A stretch of 64,000 nucleotides of DNA from Membranipora membranacea. Its lineage: Eukaryota; Bryozoa; Gymnolaemata; Cheilostomatida; Membraniporidae. The position numbers and the translations under genes were made by a program. Shown here piece by piece: positions 40,658 to 57,900 of the stretch (positions are counted from its first letter, which is position 1; every line of letters begins with the position of its first letter). The notes below the pieces were generated by a model. That model was not told where the DNA came from. It did not search any database and saw only the letters and a list, made by a program, of their open reading frames with translations. The stretch covers positions 12,150,001 through 12,214,000 of the forward strand of contig OU612065.1 in the NCBI GenBank assembly GCA_914767715.1, read 5' to 3'.

Positions 40658-40700
40658 CCAATGAACTAAACCTTTTAGTTCATTTAGTTTAGTTCATTGG
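40658..40700. repeat. Inverted repeat, 13-nt arms
   Basis: CCAATGAACTAAA at 40658-40670 and its exact reverse complement at 40688-40700, with a 17-nt spacer that repeats the TTAGTTCATTTA word. It lies immediately before the open frame taken as the first retrotransposon protein remnant. Confidence 0.75.
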
Positions 40701-40705
40701 TCTAA

Positions 40706-40906
40706 CTAACTGATCCTAAGGGAAGAGAGCATGATACAATATCCTCTTGTGATACACCATCACATCACAATCAATCCACAACTACAACACCTCCATCCTC
40801 ATCTCAGGCAGGTGCTTCATATCAACCATCAACTCCCTACCACTCTGTAAGCTCATCTCCTAAGAACAGCCCTAGTCGATTGGAAGAAGTACTAAAAAAT
40901 AACTAA
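40706..40906 (+). pseudogene. LINE ORF1 C-terminal remnant
   Basis: A 67-codon open frame with no start codon, ending TAA at 40904-40906. It is rich in Ser, Thr, Pro and Gln (for example STTTTPP-type runs) and ends in SRLEEVLKNN. Its position just before the endonuclease suits the tail of a LINE first protein. No nucleic-acid-binding motif is visible, so this is inferred from position and composition. Confidence 0.4.
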
Positions 40907-41001
40907 TCAAGGCAATTACCCCTCCACTTTTTTTTTCTTGGATACATAACTGTCCATTTGTAACACACGCTTGCTCAGGTAGCAAAGCTTACCAACTGAA
41001 A

Positions 41002-41547
41002 GTGTTTTTTTGGAACAGTAATGGTATTCGGGGCAATGCTCATGAACTCGACCTTCTTTTAAAACAACATGAACCTGATATTTTTGCACTAACTGAGACT
41101 ATATTAGATTTATCAGTAGATGATAATGAAATATGCTCCGGTTACACACTTTACAGGAAAGATCGCACCACTGGTGTGGGGCCCGGTGGTGGCGTACTCA
41201 TTGGTATCAATGATCTCTGTCCAATCAATCTGAATCATATATATAACCCTGACTACGGAGAAATAATTGCACTAGATCTCACAATCTCCGGTTTTTCTTT
41301 TACTTTCTGTGTGTACTATCACAGACCACTCCACAGAACAGTGGATGACATTTTTAAATGGTACAATGACCTCATTACCCCCAATGTTATCATAGTAGGA
41401 GATTTCAATCTACCGGCTATAGATTGGGCTACTAAGTCACTAAAGCATGACCATGACATAAACATGCACACTTCTTTTTTGGACTTTGTAAATTGCAATA
41501 ACTTAAACCAGTCTGTCTTATTTCCAACACACAAACTCCCACAACAT
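41002..41547 (+). pseudogene. LINE endonuclease domain (truncated)
   Basis: About 180 codons of the exonuclease-endonuclease-phosphatase fold. Visible motifs are NSNGIRG, the catalytic Glu in ALTET, the YYHRP loop and VGDFNLPAIDW. The domain breaks off after the FPTHK region, and the usual final block with SDH is missing, consistent with an internal deletion before the linker at about 41594. The frame begins without ATG, as expected inside a longer ORF2. Confidence 0.85.
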
Positions 41548-42002
41548 TGAGACCATTTGGCACACATTTAAATCCGGAATTAAAAACATAGCATTGAGAC
41601 ACATCCCTAACAAGACTAAAAGGCCAAGAGCGAAGCTCTGGCTGACGCCTTATTCTAGACGGCAGATACGCAAACGAAAGCGTATGCACCTTGTCACACT
41701 AGAGTACCCGACCAAAGCTAACTTTGATAAACATGAAACCCAATCAAAACTTTGTAAGCAATTAGTTAACAAGGACTACAACTCTTATATTAACACACAC
41801 TTATGTGACAAACTAGAGCAGGGGGACTCAAAACCCCTGTACAGGTTCATTGCTAATAAAAGAGGTAGCTCAAATGCCATCAAACAACTGGATGGACTTC
41901 CAGCAGATGACACAAACAATATTGCAGATGTCTTTGCTGATGCTTTTGTCTCTGTTTTTCTAATGATGATGGACACCAGGTACATATACCAAACTCTGGT
42001 GT

Positions 42003-43453
42003 AAATCAGCATGATACTATTGTTTTTGATCCTCAAGGTGTACTTAAGCAACTACAGTCACTTGTTCCCCGTAAAGGGGCCGGTCCAGATGATTTGTCAC
42101 CAGGCCTGCTGAAATTCCTTGCCCCGTATATCTACCAATCTTTAACCAAATTATTTCAATACTCGTATGACTCGAATTGTGTCCCCCAGGATTGGCGCTG
42201 TGCCAACATAGTTCCTGTATTTAAGAAGGGGAGTCGCTCTGATCCTTTAAACTACCGCCCTATCTCACTCACATCAAATATATCTAAAATCTGTGAACAT
42301 ATCATCTCACATCACATCAATAGTTTTCTTGGAGCTCATAAAATTTTATACACACAACATGGATTTCGCTCAGCTTATGGCTGTGATACACAACTACTAA
42401 ACACTATAAATGATTTTATTGAGATGTATGATCAAAACATCCCAGTTGATGTCGCTGTATTGGATTTTTCAAAGGCTTTTGATTTAGTGTCACATCCTAA
42501 ACTCATACATAAACTAAACAATATTGGTATAAATAACACTTCAATTCTCTAGATAAAAGCATTGCTTACAAATCGAAGACTGACTGTACTTGTTAATAAC
42601 ACTAAATCCTCCTGTCGCCATGTCAGCTCTGGGGTACCCCAGGGCAGTGTACTTGGCCCTCTCCTATTTAATATATATATATATATATAAATGACATGCC
42701 TGACGCAATTAAATCAAGCCGGCTCAAACTTTATGCAGATGATTCTCTCCTTTACCATCGTATCAAGAGCGACAGTGATAAAGAGGTCCTACAAGAGGAC
42801 CTCAATAATATACAAAGTTGGCCTGTTAACTCCCAGATGAAATTTAATGTCTCCAAGTGCGAACATCTGAGGATATCACGTAAATCAAAGCTTCCAATTT
42901 CAGTGCCTACGTACACATTAAATAACATCGGTCTGAGAACTGTCGACCATGCCAAATACTTGGGAGTGGTAATTGACAATCATCTTTCTTTTAAAACACA
43001 CATTGTCGAAACATGTAAAAAAGCCAACAGATCACTGTACATGTTGATGCGCTCATTAAAAAAGGCTAAAACTCGGACTAGAACTGTTGCGTACAAGACA
43101 ATCTGTAGACCCATCCTAGAATATGCTTGCCACATCTGGTCACCTTATCAAAAAAATATATTGCTCAGCTTGAAAATGTAAACAGAAAAGCCTTTAGATG
43201 GGCCTATCGCCTCAGAAAGAGAGATCATATCACACAACTCATGATAGATAAAAATTGGTGCACCCTCCTAGAACGGCGTTGTCAAATTGACACAAACCTA
43301 CATAATTGCATCTTGACTGGCAAGGCTACTGTTGATACAGAGTCATTTAATACAACTGTTAACTCCAAACATAGCACCAGAAAAGGTGTGATTAAAAATG
43401 CTGTGAATACCGATGTGGCAAAGTACTCGTTTAAAAACAGAATAAATAAATAA
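42003..43453 (+). pseudogene. LINE reverse transcriptase and C-terminal region (interrupted)
   Basis: The fingers carry NYRPISLTSNISKICEHII, motif A carries LDFSKAFD, motif B carries [16 protein letters not shown], and motif C carries YADD at about 42735. The thumb and C-terminal part include HAKYLGVVID and RPILEYACHIWSP. The frame is broken by TAG at 42550-42552, by an expanded TA repeat right after motif B, and by a one-base slip in an A run near 43150. The motifs identify a non-LTR reverse transcriptase of the Jockey/CR1 type; a clade call would need a tree. Confidence 0.9.
42668..42690 (+). repeat. (TA)n microsatellite inside the reverse transcriptase
   Basis: About ten TA dinucleotides directly after motif B, where this family normally encodes a short Asn-Ile-Tyr-Ile type segment. 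The repeat throws the downstream YADD block into another frame. The coding sequence at this point is itself TA-alternating, which gives a simple origin by replication slippage. Confidence 0.85.
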
Positions 43454-43458
43454 ATAAA

Positions 43459-44719
43459 CCTCACCACTGTAACACATTTTTTTTTTCTTTTTCCATTACT
43501 TATAAAGCTCCCGTTGTCATGTTTACAAATTACAATATTTGCATTATAACATCTGAATCGCTCTTACACCCACACTGTCTGTTGCATCATTGTTACATCT
43601 AATTGCTGTCTAAATTACTATATATCTCGATAGTGGAGCCTAACGCTCTGAGTGAGATTATTTGGATCAGATCAGTGTCAAGGCCGAGTGAAACATAATT
43701 ATAGAGTAGATGCAAGAAAGTAGAAATATCAAAGTTACATGGTAATGGCAATGGTAATATACTTGCATTGGCTCCTCATGGGTCCCTGGGACTTACATGC
43801 CAGTGACCAGTTTCAACCACCCAAGAACTGCACCCATAGATAGATCAATAGATAGCAGGGGCCCTTTCTCATAGGAACCTCAAAGTGCCTTGGAGTTGGA
43901 CTTACAGAATAATTATAATAATACATAACTTTCCTTTGTTGGCCAATCCAGTCCAGTATCAACCACCCCAAACTGAAATTTGACAGATTGAAGGCATGTG
44001 TGTTCTGGAAGCCCTTGGACCTAGCCTGGGCAGGTTGTCCAGCCTACCCAGGCTCAAAGTACCTTGGATCAATGAACCCCCCTTATTGCTTGTGGACTTA
44101 GCTTCCATGCATTTATATACTTATTTTGCCAACCAATGGATTAGTAGTAGTAGTAGTATCAACCACCCAAAAAACCACCCAACGCCAGTGACCAATGCTA
44201 GCGAATGTTCTAATTGAAACCGGTCCCTGGACCTGCATGCCTCTAGTCTATTTTGCAAATTTCCGGTATCAATTCCATCCACAACAGTATTTGGGTGTTT
44301 AACTAATATTTGCAAAATGATAGCTAGTAATATATAAAACTAAACTAAGTATATTTTATAATCGGTTAAATTACATACTTATTTATCATGGGTTCACATC
44401 AAATTGATGCAGATTGTTCTACTTCTACATTTACCTAGTACAGAATTTACCAGGTACAAGTTGCACATCAAATCCTGAGAATGCGTACCTATATTGATCA
44501 GATTCCATAGTTTTCGCTTAATCAGGCATGTTATATCTGTTCATGCTGACTCTATAATATTCAGCCTTTGAAATGGACTCAAAATAGTTTACATTATTTT
44601 GCAGGCATCCACATTTTATAGCTCGATACAGTACTCTTGACGTTACTGGCTAAGATCTACCGAGCCAAGGAAACACTGAATAAGCTATAATTATAGCACA
44701 AATATATGAGCACTGCACC
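43459..44719. other. Intergenic, retrotransposon to COQ5, with degenerate repeats
   Basis: No gene is supported. Between about 43800 and 44280 the words CAACCACCCAA, CCAGTGACCA and CCTTGGA recur in at least three degenerate copies. An inverted repeat at 44023-44054 has 12-nt arms (AGCCTGGGCAGG) with one mismatch. A short (TAG)n run lies near 44143. The rest up to COQ5 should contain its promoter. Confidence 0.45.
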
Positions 44720-49118
<4,399 letters not shown>

Positions 49119-49345
49119 AGTTGAAGTGTCAGATTAATGGCAAGGAGTTTAGTGTGATAAAGTTATAGACATGGCAAGATAATTCCAAATTACACTGATT
49201 TTATTGAGTGTTGTCAATTGCACGAACCACTTTCATCTGATCAGTTTCTATCATTCGTGTATGGGGCATAAATTGTTCGCTGCGAACAAAGGGTGAGCCA
49301 ATATCACAGTTAAAAAAAGTTATGATAAAATGACTATGAATATAT

Positions 49346-49416
49346 AATAAAAATATGATCGCACTGTTACAGTGTCAAGAGATTTTTATTGTGAATGTCT
49401 CATATGAGCAATAAAT
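49346..49416. terminator. Interleaved poly(A) signals of COQ5 (+) and LC8 (-)
   Basis: AATAAA on the plus strand occurs at 49346-49351 and again near 49411-49416. On the minus strand AATAAA (plus TTTATT) is at 49385-49390. The COQ5 and LC8 stop codons are only 448 bp apart, so the two mature 3' ends probably overlap. Assigned from motif and position only. Confidence 0.5.
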
Positions 49417-49566
49417 AATTATTTGCAGGCTTCATGTTATAATTCAGACAGAAAAATGACCAGTTATTTTGGAGGCAGGCGGATCAAGTAAATGCTAAGA
49501 TGGTGAAGCACATGAGCTATAACGTGATTGTTGATATCCTGAGATTGTCATTAGATATAGAACTGT

Positions 49567-50561
<995 letters not shown>

Positions 50562-52217
50562 ATGTCAAAAGAAAATGACCCAAGAGTGTATGTTGGTAAC
50601 TTACCTCCAGATATAAGACAGAAGGAACTTGAGGCTCTTTTTGAAAAGTATGGCAAGATTGTAAATGTCAACTTGAAAAATGGAGATGGGAGAGGTCCTC
50701 CCTTTGCCTTCATAGAGTATGATGATTACAGGTAATTATGATCTTCATGTACACACCAACTCACCAACTCATCTCATAAATGTTACAGTTGGGATTTGAT
50801 AGTTTGAGGCACAGTCAACTGCATATTCCATTGTTGTGCAAGTAAGTCCAAAATCCAATGAATGAAGCTAAATAAATAAAAAGGGAAATTTTGAAATTTG
50901 AATATAATATTAAAATTATTATATTAAGATGATATTGTTTATAAATCTGTAATATTTACTCACTAACTGGTGTTTTCAGTCTTTGCTTTTGTAAAATATT
51001 ATTGCTGATAATTACTAATTCAATTGAATAATAATCATGAAGAAAAAACTGAAAATTGATGATACTCAGCTATCATCATCATGCATTGCTTGGCTTTCAT
51101 TAATCTAGATTTTGTTTTTTTCATGCTAGCTAGGTCTACTAGCTTTGTTATGCATGCAAGTATGTATTTGATGAAAATAAGATTTTTAGGGATGCTGAAG
51201 ATGCAGTCAGGATTAAACATGGAGCAAAATTTGATGGTTACACATTGCGAGTAGAGATCCCCCATGGTGGAAGGGGTGGAGGACGTGCTCCTCGTGGTGG
51301 CCGAGGAGGCTCGCGTTATGATGATAGGGGATATGGTGGTTCTTACGGAGGTGGAGGCGGATATGACAGGGGTGGATATGACAGTTATGGTGGTGGTAGA
51401 GGTTATGGAGGTCGAGGATATGATGATCGCAGCTATGGACGTGACAGTGACAGGGGTTATGATCGGGGATATGACAGGGACCGGGGTAATGGCTATGATG
51501 ATAGAAGACGAGATAGAAGCCCTCCACCAAAGCGACGATACAAAGTTGTAGTGAATGGTTAGTATGCCTATACTTAAGTTGGTTAATATTTGGAAACATA
51601 ACCTGATAGAATAGCCATTCAAGAAAGTATGATGGTGGGGCTATATTTTGTATGACTGTTAAATCATGATTTCCTACACTTAATAGATATCCCTGAGTCA
51701 ACAACCACTGATGAACTGAAGAAATTTATGGAGGATGCAGGTGATGTCCTAAGTACCGATATCCGAGACGGTAAAGGTTATGTTGAGTATAGTAACAACG
51801 AGGACATGAGATATGCTGTAAAGAAAATCACAGCCACCGAACTCAAGACTGGCACTGTGAGTAGATAACAAGAATACATTGTTTGCCCCTCAACATTTTA
51901 CATACTCAGTCTGAGTTGTTTTCATTTATTTGACTCTCTATGCTTTCCTCTGTCATGACAACTGTGAGCTGCTGGAAGGGGAGGATCTCTGAGAACATAC
52001 TTATTAGGTTAAACATGAACTAGTGTATAACCATTATACTGACCATTCACAAAGCAAAAACCTATGTTTCAAGGGTGACGCTGCAAAGATAACAGTGACA
52101 GAGCAGAGAGAAAGTGTAAACAGTCGTAGCCGAAGTCGTTCCCCTGTTAATAAGAGACGGCGATCACCCAGCAACAGCCCCAGGAGAAGGTCCAGGTCGC
52201 ACTCACAAACACCTTGA
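50562..52217 (+). CDS. SRSF1-like SR splicing factor with divergent second RRM
   Basis: A nuclear SR protein of about 283 residues, in exons 50562-50731, 51190-51557, 51687-51856 and 52074-52217. RRM1 (about 8-82) is typical of SRSF1/SRSF9: RNP2 VYVGNL, RNP1 GPPFAFIEY, then [15 protein letters not shown]. The linker (about 85-172) is unusually long and Gly/Arg/Tyr/Asp-rich, with many RGG, RGY and DDRGY units, where human SRSF1 has about 30 residues. RRM2 (about 176-245) keeps AGDV and the YVEY and DMRYAVKKI elements. It has TTTDELKKF where the invariant SWQDLKD of the pseudo-RRM is expected. The C-terminal RS tail is short ([17 protein letters not shown]). The role should be exon-enhancer binding and splice-site choice, but RRM2 specificity may differ. 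Confidence 0.9.
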
Positions 52218-54928
52218 GTTGTGACGGTGTACACTAAACTGCTACAACAAGCAAAACAAAACACCCCCTGCTGAGTACTGATTCTTAAGTCTGACCTTTG
52301 GACTGGTAATCATCAAGTTGTTGGAACTTTTTTACAGCCGTTATGAGTGTTGTATTACTGGAGCTGAGCCTTGTCAGTCTATTGTAAATATGTCATAGCT
52401 TATTTTATTCAAAAATCTATTTTACTTCAAAAAGTTCTTTGTCTAATGTAAATATTCTTTCCTATTATACTTTTTTTTGTGGTTTGATAGTATTTTAATG
52501 TATATTATTATCGTGACAGGTACATAACTAGCTCTTATCTTGCTTCGGGTACACTCCAATCCGGACTCCAAACTGTGCTCCTCCATAACCGGCTATCTAG
52601 CTGTAAAACTGAAGCCCATCTCAAAACTGACAAAGCTCTAACTACTGCCACACACACAATGTACCTACCGTGCTCTGCAAATCTGTACCCATTCTGCGTA
52701 AACTCTAGCTAACAATCTGTCACAAAAACTAGCCTACTACATGTGTATGACCTATTCTAATGATCCGGTAAATACAATATTTTGTTAGTAGTCTTATATA
52801 TATACATAAAAATTGTGTTTATGGTAAGTTTATTAGGATTTACACTGTATATGTACGGTACCAAAGGTTTCCTGTAATCCAACTAGCTAGTATTACTGTG
52901 ATACAACAAATTGAAATTTTATACCAAATGGTTATGTTGGACTGCTCGAGGAGCAAGATAGCCCTCTAACTCTTCCACTGGCTAATTGATAGTTCAGGGA
53001 TCTAAAAAATATGATCACTGTAGGTAAATCCCTACCAAACTGCATAGACATATGTTGGCAGCATTATTGTTGACCATGAACGTCTATACAGATGTAAATG
53101 TGTATTATTATCATTGCAGCAACCTTTCTCACCAATGACTTACTGGTGAACTTAAACTAAACAACTTTTCTGATGGATAAAATCTATAGTCTTGATTCTA
53201 CTACTCGGCCAGCAGCCACTGATCTGCAACCGCTGGGCTTCTACCTAAACCAAACTCTCACTCAACTCTCAAATCAATTACACCCTCAAACGCTAGTAAT
53301 CCCTACCCGACACTCTTCTCTCTTTGCCAACTACCCAGAAGTTCTCAGTTTATTACCTATTTCAATTCATCTCAGGTAAGTCAGCATCCATGTAGAGATG
53401 AAGTTAGGTGTAAGAGTTGGGCGCGAACCCAGTCGGTAACAGTGGGTTTTTTTAAAGAGTATATCCTTATAGTTAATCTCTTTTTAACATATTCAGTTCC
53501 TGAAAACAGGAATGTTATAGTTGGGTCAGCGTGGTTATATAATTCTTACATATTTCCATTTGAGGATGTCGAAAGGGGCAAGATTACTGATGTGGTGGCT
53601 CTACAACATGTATAATATGCTCAAGAATTTTGTTTGGTCGGTTTGGTGATGCTTAAGCATTTTCAAGGCAAAAATATTAAGCTACGACCTTTCAATATAT
53701 GTACGCATGATATGTAAGAAAACTTTTCGTCTTGAGCTCTATTGTCAAGTTGATAGATAGCACGGTGAACATTTTTGGAGTTGCTCCCTGCCTACTGATA
53801 AGCTGGTGGGTTATTAGCAAAGGGTAGGCAACTCGATATGTACGACATGCAGATCAAACTGAACATAAAATCACGGTTAAGAACTCCTGCATAAAGTTGC
53901 GCAACAAGATAGTGTTTTATTATATGCTAGCAGATGCGAAGGCAGGGGGGGGGGGCAGAAATGCATCAAACATAAATTAGGCAATCGAAAGTTTTAGTGA
54001 TCAGCAAATGGACTTCTGTATCAGTGGCAAGCTTCGTACGCCAGGATTATCTCCCAACACCAATGGTTCAATGTGAAAGGAGAGCGAAAAAAATCTAAAC
54101 AACATCGTCAATTTGGAACTGGTTGGTTAGCATATTGGATATAAATAACTGGCTAAGCAATCGTATACCCTGTTTGTTGGAACTGAAAATAGTCTAGAGA
54201 TGTAATTCATGTCCTGCACCAAAATTGCCGCACACTTAGTGCACACTTAGTTTCGTCGCAATACTGCATGGTTTTATGAACATTTAATAGAAGATTTTCA
54301 TCATGATATGGCTTTATAATGAGACTGTGAAGATTGACCAAACTTATTGTGTAGAATGGGTAACCAAAACTGAAAGACATAATTTGATGATAAACGATAA
54401 AGATAATTCTTATAAAAAGCCCCCCTGGCAAGCAAATTGGATCATAATTGATTATGTTAGAAGCGAACCATCTTGCTTTCACATTGGATTTTGGACCTAT
54501 ATAAGGAGGTTGGTTTGCTAGTGATTTTATATGCTGGTACTACCTATATGTAAAATATAGATGAATTGAAACCTGCCGTAATCATGTTCACGCATAAGCA
54601 AACTTGGAATATGCAACCAAATTCACATTATCTTCAAGAGGACATTTTGCTTTCTAAGCCAATCGAAATATGAAGATTTGAAAGGCAAATCAATTAAAAT
54701 CTTTTCAGATTGAAATCTCCAAATGACCAAACACCTTATTTGGACAATGACCTACTGTATTGCCTATATCTGCCATTAAACTTCCAACTCTTAGGTGTTT
54801 TTCAAGTGGGCCATTTTTACATTGCAACATCCTAGTTTGTTGACTACCATCTATGCTTGACAGAAAAGTGTTAAATACGGCAGTGCCGCATAGTTGATGC
54901 CAATTTTTAAATGTTCACTGTTGCAGCC
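52218..54928. other. 3' region of SRSF1-like gene and upstream region of CNBD2-like gene
   Basis: About 2.7 kb. The first part is probably SRSF1-like 3' untranslated sequence. A 68-codon open frame at 53173-53379 ends at a GTAAGT donor, but it does not splice in frame to CNBD2 and resembles nothing known. A poly-G run lies near 53945, and a short direct repeat of GCACACTTAGT near 54230-54251. The acceptor TTGCAG just before 54927 implies at least one 5' untranslated CNBD2 exon in this stretch, which I could not place. Confidence 0.45.
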
Positions 54929-57900
54929 ATGCAAGCCTCACGTCAGTCTCGTATACCTAGACCAGTTGTGCCCCCAGGTCTTCGACGTGCACAGTTGTCT
55001 AACAATGGAGTGCAACGCAAAAAGAAATGGACTGCTGACAATTGGAGAAGAAGCAATGAACAGAAAGAGAACAAGGCTAATGTAAGTAAAAGTTCTGGCA
55101 GATCTTAATATTTACTTTAGTTCAGCCTTGTCTAAAGAAGCACTTAGGCTTTGTGTTACTGTTGAGACTCATCAGAGCTCAAGCAGTCTCTGCCTCAAAC
55201 CAAAGCTATGGCACACACCGTGAAAGTTCTTAAGGTAATCTGTATGTAAACAAGTGTCATGAATTATTCACAGAACATATTGCTCAGATTGACCCAGTGA
55301 CAGCCTGGAAATGCCTGATGAGTATGCCAACTCACAACTGCACTTGCTTTGATTTAAAACATAATACGCTTTTATTCAACCCAATCGCTTACAGTCAAAG
55401 TGGACACTCAAAGATCTCATAAACTAAGCTTACATATTGCAAGCCGGTTCAAGTTAAATTCTCAAATGTCTATCTTGTAGGCTAACTGGAAAAAAAGCAA
55501 AATGCTCATTGCTTTAACATTAGTATGGAAGAAGTCTGGGGTATGCAGAAGCTCTTTTCAGAGTATTAAGGTTTGTTGTATCACCATACGTCTTTTGTGA
55601 GCACTTTTCTATCAATAGCTACATTATGGGTCGACTAGTGTTTTCAGGAGATAACACGATTTTGAAAGATCTTGTGATACATTAGCCTGTATGCAGGATC
55701 TCTTGAGTGTTGATATGGAATCGCATCTATTTTAGGAATTCGCTCTTTTTTCACAAATATTCGGATATTTTGTCGCTATCTTCATGTCCTGTGAATGTGT
55801 AGCTGTCAAGCCTCATCAACATTCTTCCATTGAAAATTTCACTCTAATATTTTAGAGTCCTGGTGATAGGTTTAGATATGTGGCTAAGATGATTCTAGCG
55901 TGTGTTGTATGGAGCAAGGGAAGGCGTTCACGGTATGTAGTTTTCCATCTCTCACACACCTGATCATGATGAAAATGAATTTAAAATGTTGCAAGTCCAT
56001 TTTGCCCACAGTTTTGTGTTTTAGACTCTCTCTGCAACACAGTGAAAGTGACACTGCCTTCCATCAACAAAGGCAACTCCCAAGGTTTATATAAAAAATT
56101 CATTCTGATGAAAGTTATGCCAATAAAGTTTTAAAGAAAAAGAGATGCAAAATCCAGTGTTGTATTGGGGACTGAATATTTCAAATTTGTGGGTTTCCAT
56201 TGTTTTCCCGATTTGGGTACTCAGACAAGGTGAATTAATTCAGGTCTCATGTTGCAGAGACAAACTTGTGCCTCAACAGTATGCACATGGACAGAGTACA
56301 TACAGTACATACAGATAATCAGTATGTGTGGGACTAATGACATGAGTAGGTAAATGGCAACAAATGAAATCTCAATTTTTTATATATTTATCGATTGCAT
56401 AACTTTTATATAATGACTTGGTTTGCATTTTGCTTACAGGATGGAATTTGATTACAATCAGAGTTTATTATCATTCATGCAGACAGGAACCAGACCAAAG
56501 AACCTTATGTTTGACGCCTCTCTTTATAAAGCCAACAGAGAGGTGAGTTGTGTACAGGAGCCAGAAAGACAGCTAAATATCCCATGGGTCATAGCGATTG
56601 GCCTTCTAAGCTCTTTTGCTGTGTCAATAGAGTTCTGTTTATGTGATGGGATGAGTTCAACGGGAGCGCACAACTCCTAGTAGTGACTGATTAGCTCCAT
56701 CAATCCCTCTTATTTTAAAGAGTGAGACTGATGCAGTGGTAGTCAAGGGTATAAAACCTGTGTATTGAGCATTACATGGCCGATTGACCGGCATCCTAAA
56801 GTTTATGTATTCAGAACTTAGATAATCAACTTAATAGTTGTTGTAACTAAGTCAATGTTTAGACACAGATTAGCACTGGACAAGTATAAACAGAAAATGA
56901 AGAGGAGGTACAAATCCTCATTCCCTCTGTAATACCAAAATAAGAAGTCCTGAATACGCAATCTCCGCTTGACAAAACACCGCTACTGTCACCTGGAAAT
57001 CTCAATCCATTTTTTCCCCGGACTCAATTATGACAGCCTATAGTTTTTCTAGAAACAAGTTATTGCTGCAAGACTATTTATGATCATGAGGTTATCTCGT
57101 TTTTCTTTCTAATTTTGTTGGCATAACTTTCATTTGATGGGAATGTTTTTCGAATTCAGCCATCGAGACAAAAGGGGGAAAAACAAGATGAAGAAAAAGG
57201 TAAACCGGAAAATGACGCATGAATGAGTATGCTTGATGTTTGAACATGAGATAATTTATCGCTCTATGCTCAGTTATGTATGACCTTGCTCCAAGATTTT
57301 TTTTTCATTGAAACCAATAACAAGATTTCCACACAATTTGTGAAGATACTTATTGGGCGTACTAATTAAAACCAAAAAAGTTTGTACTTTGATTGAGAAG
57401 ATTTTTGTAAAAAAAAAAGTGCATGAAAAATCTATTTTTAATATGTCTATCATTTCTCGCCAGGATTATTCAACAGCTGGAGCTGATGCAATATTTCACC
57501 CATGAGACAATTAATCTTTGTTGTTATCCAAAAACTATCATTTTTTATTCCGTGGATTTATTTTGTGGCACATGTACTCAAATCCCTTTTCAGCAGAGTG
57601 CTTAAACATTTCAATTTTCACGGTCACTCTTTCGTTGCAAAAATTTGACTCGGACACTAATGTAATATAATCTGAAACTAACACAAAAAGTTTTTCTTGA
57701 CTCAATCAATGGCAGGCAGCGAGAAGTTGTGCATTCTGCATTTTTTTCAATAACACAATTCTCATTGAATATCTACACCAAATGATCTACTAGAAAAAAT
57801 GAAAGGGGCGGACAAAATCATGTTATTGTTTACCTGTAATAGAATGTTATGTAGAATATCTTCTCAAATGGTTGACCCAGAGCGATTAAATTACATGGAA

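Larger units (their letters stand above)
39818..40705. other. Intergenic between VPS18 start and retrotransposon
   Basis: This stretch should contain the VPS18 promoter. It holds a 51-nt hairpin (39957-40007), a tandem 13-bp duplication around 40112-40137 (GAAAAGTGGTTAG twice), and an inverted repeat at 40658-40700 with perfect 13-nt arms. Part of the right side may be the undefined 5' end of the retrotransposon. No coding exon is supported. Confidence 0.5.
40706..43458 (+). mobile_element. Decayed non-LTR (LINE) retrotransposon, Jockey/CR1-like
   Basis: An element with an apurinic-type endonuclease and a reverse transcriptase, ending in an AATA/TAAA tail (about 43440-43458). From left: a Ser/Thr/Pro-rich open frame, probably the end of ORF1 (40706-40906); endonuclease (41002-41547); a linker (41594-42004); reverse transcriptase palm (42003-42690) and its continuation (42696-43181); and a C-terminal domain (43127-43453). 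Damage seen: the endonuclease lacks its final SDH region, a Trp codon appears changed to TAG at 42550-42552, a TA repeat shifts the frame near 42670-42689, and homopolymer slips shift it near 41960 and 43150. It is therefore inactive. I could not find target duplications, so the left boundary is uncertain. Confidence 0.88.

Noticed and set aside
51035-51704. Long minus-strand frames (195 and 163 codons) over SRSF1-like exon 2
   Set aside because: They are antisense shadows of the Gly/Arg/Asp-rich linker, giving Thr/Ile/Ser or His/Pro repeats with no independent support.
53173-53379. 68-codon open frame (starts MDKIYSLDSTTRP) ending at a GTAAGT donor
   Set aside because: Tempting as a first exon of the CNBD2-like gene, but joining its donor phase to the next acceptor (before 54927) soon meets a stop. 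No family similarity seen.
53408-53440. GGTTCGCGCCC on the minus strand, resembling a tRNA B box
   Set aside because: The T-arm stem does not pair, and no A box or acceptor stem lies at the right distance.
57160-57199. Exon-like 40-nt block between CNBD2-like exons 4 and 5, with AG and GT borders
   Set aside because: Its length is not a multiple of three, and inclusion would shift the next exon into a stop, whereas direct joining of exons 4 and 5 is in phase.
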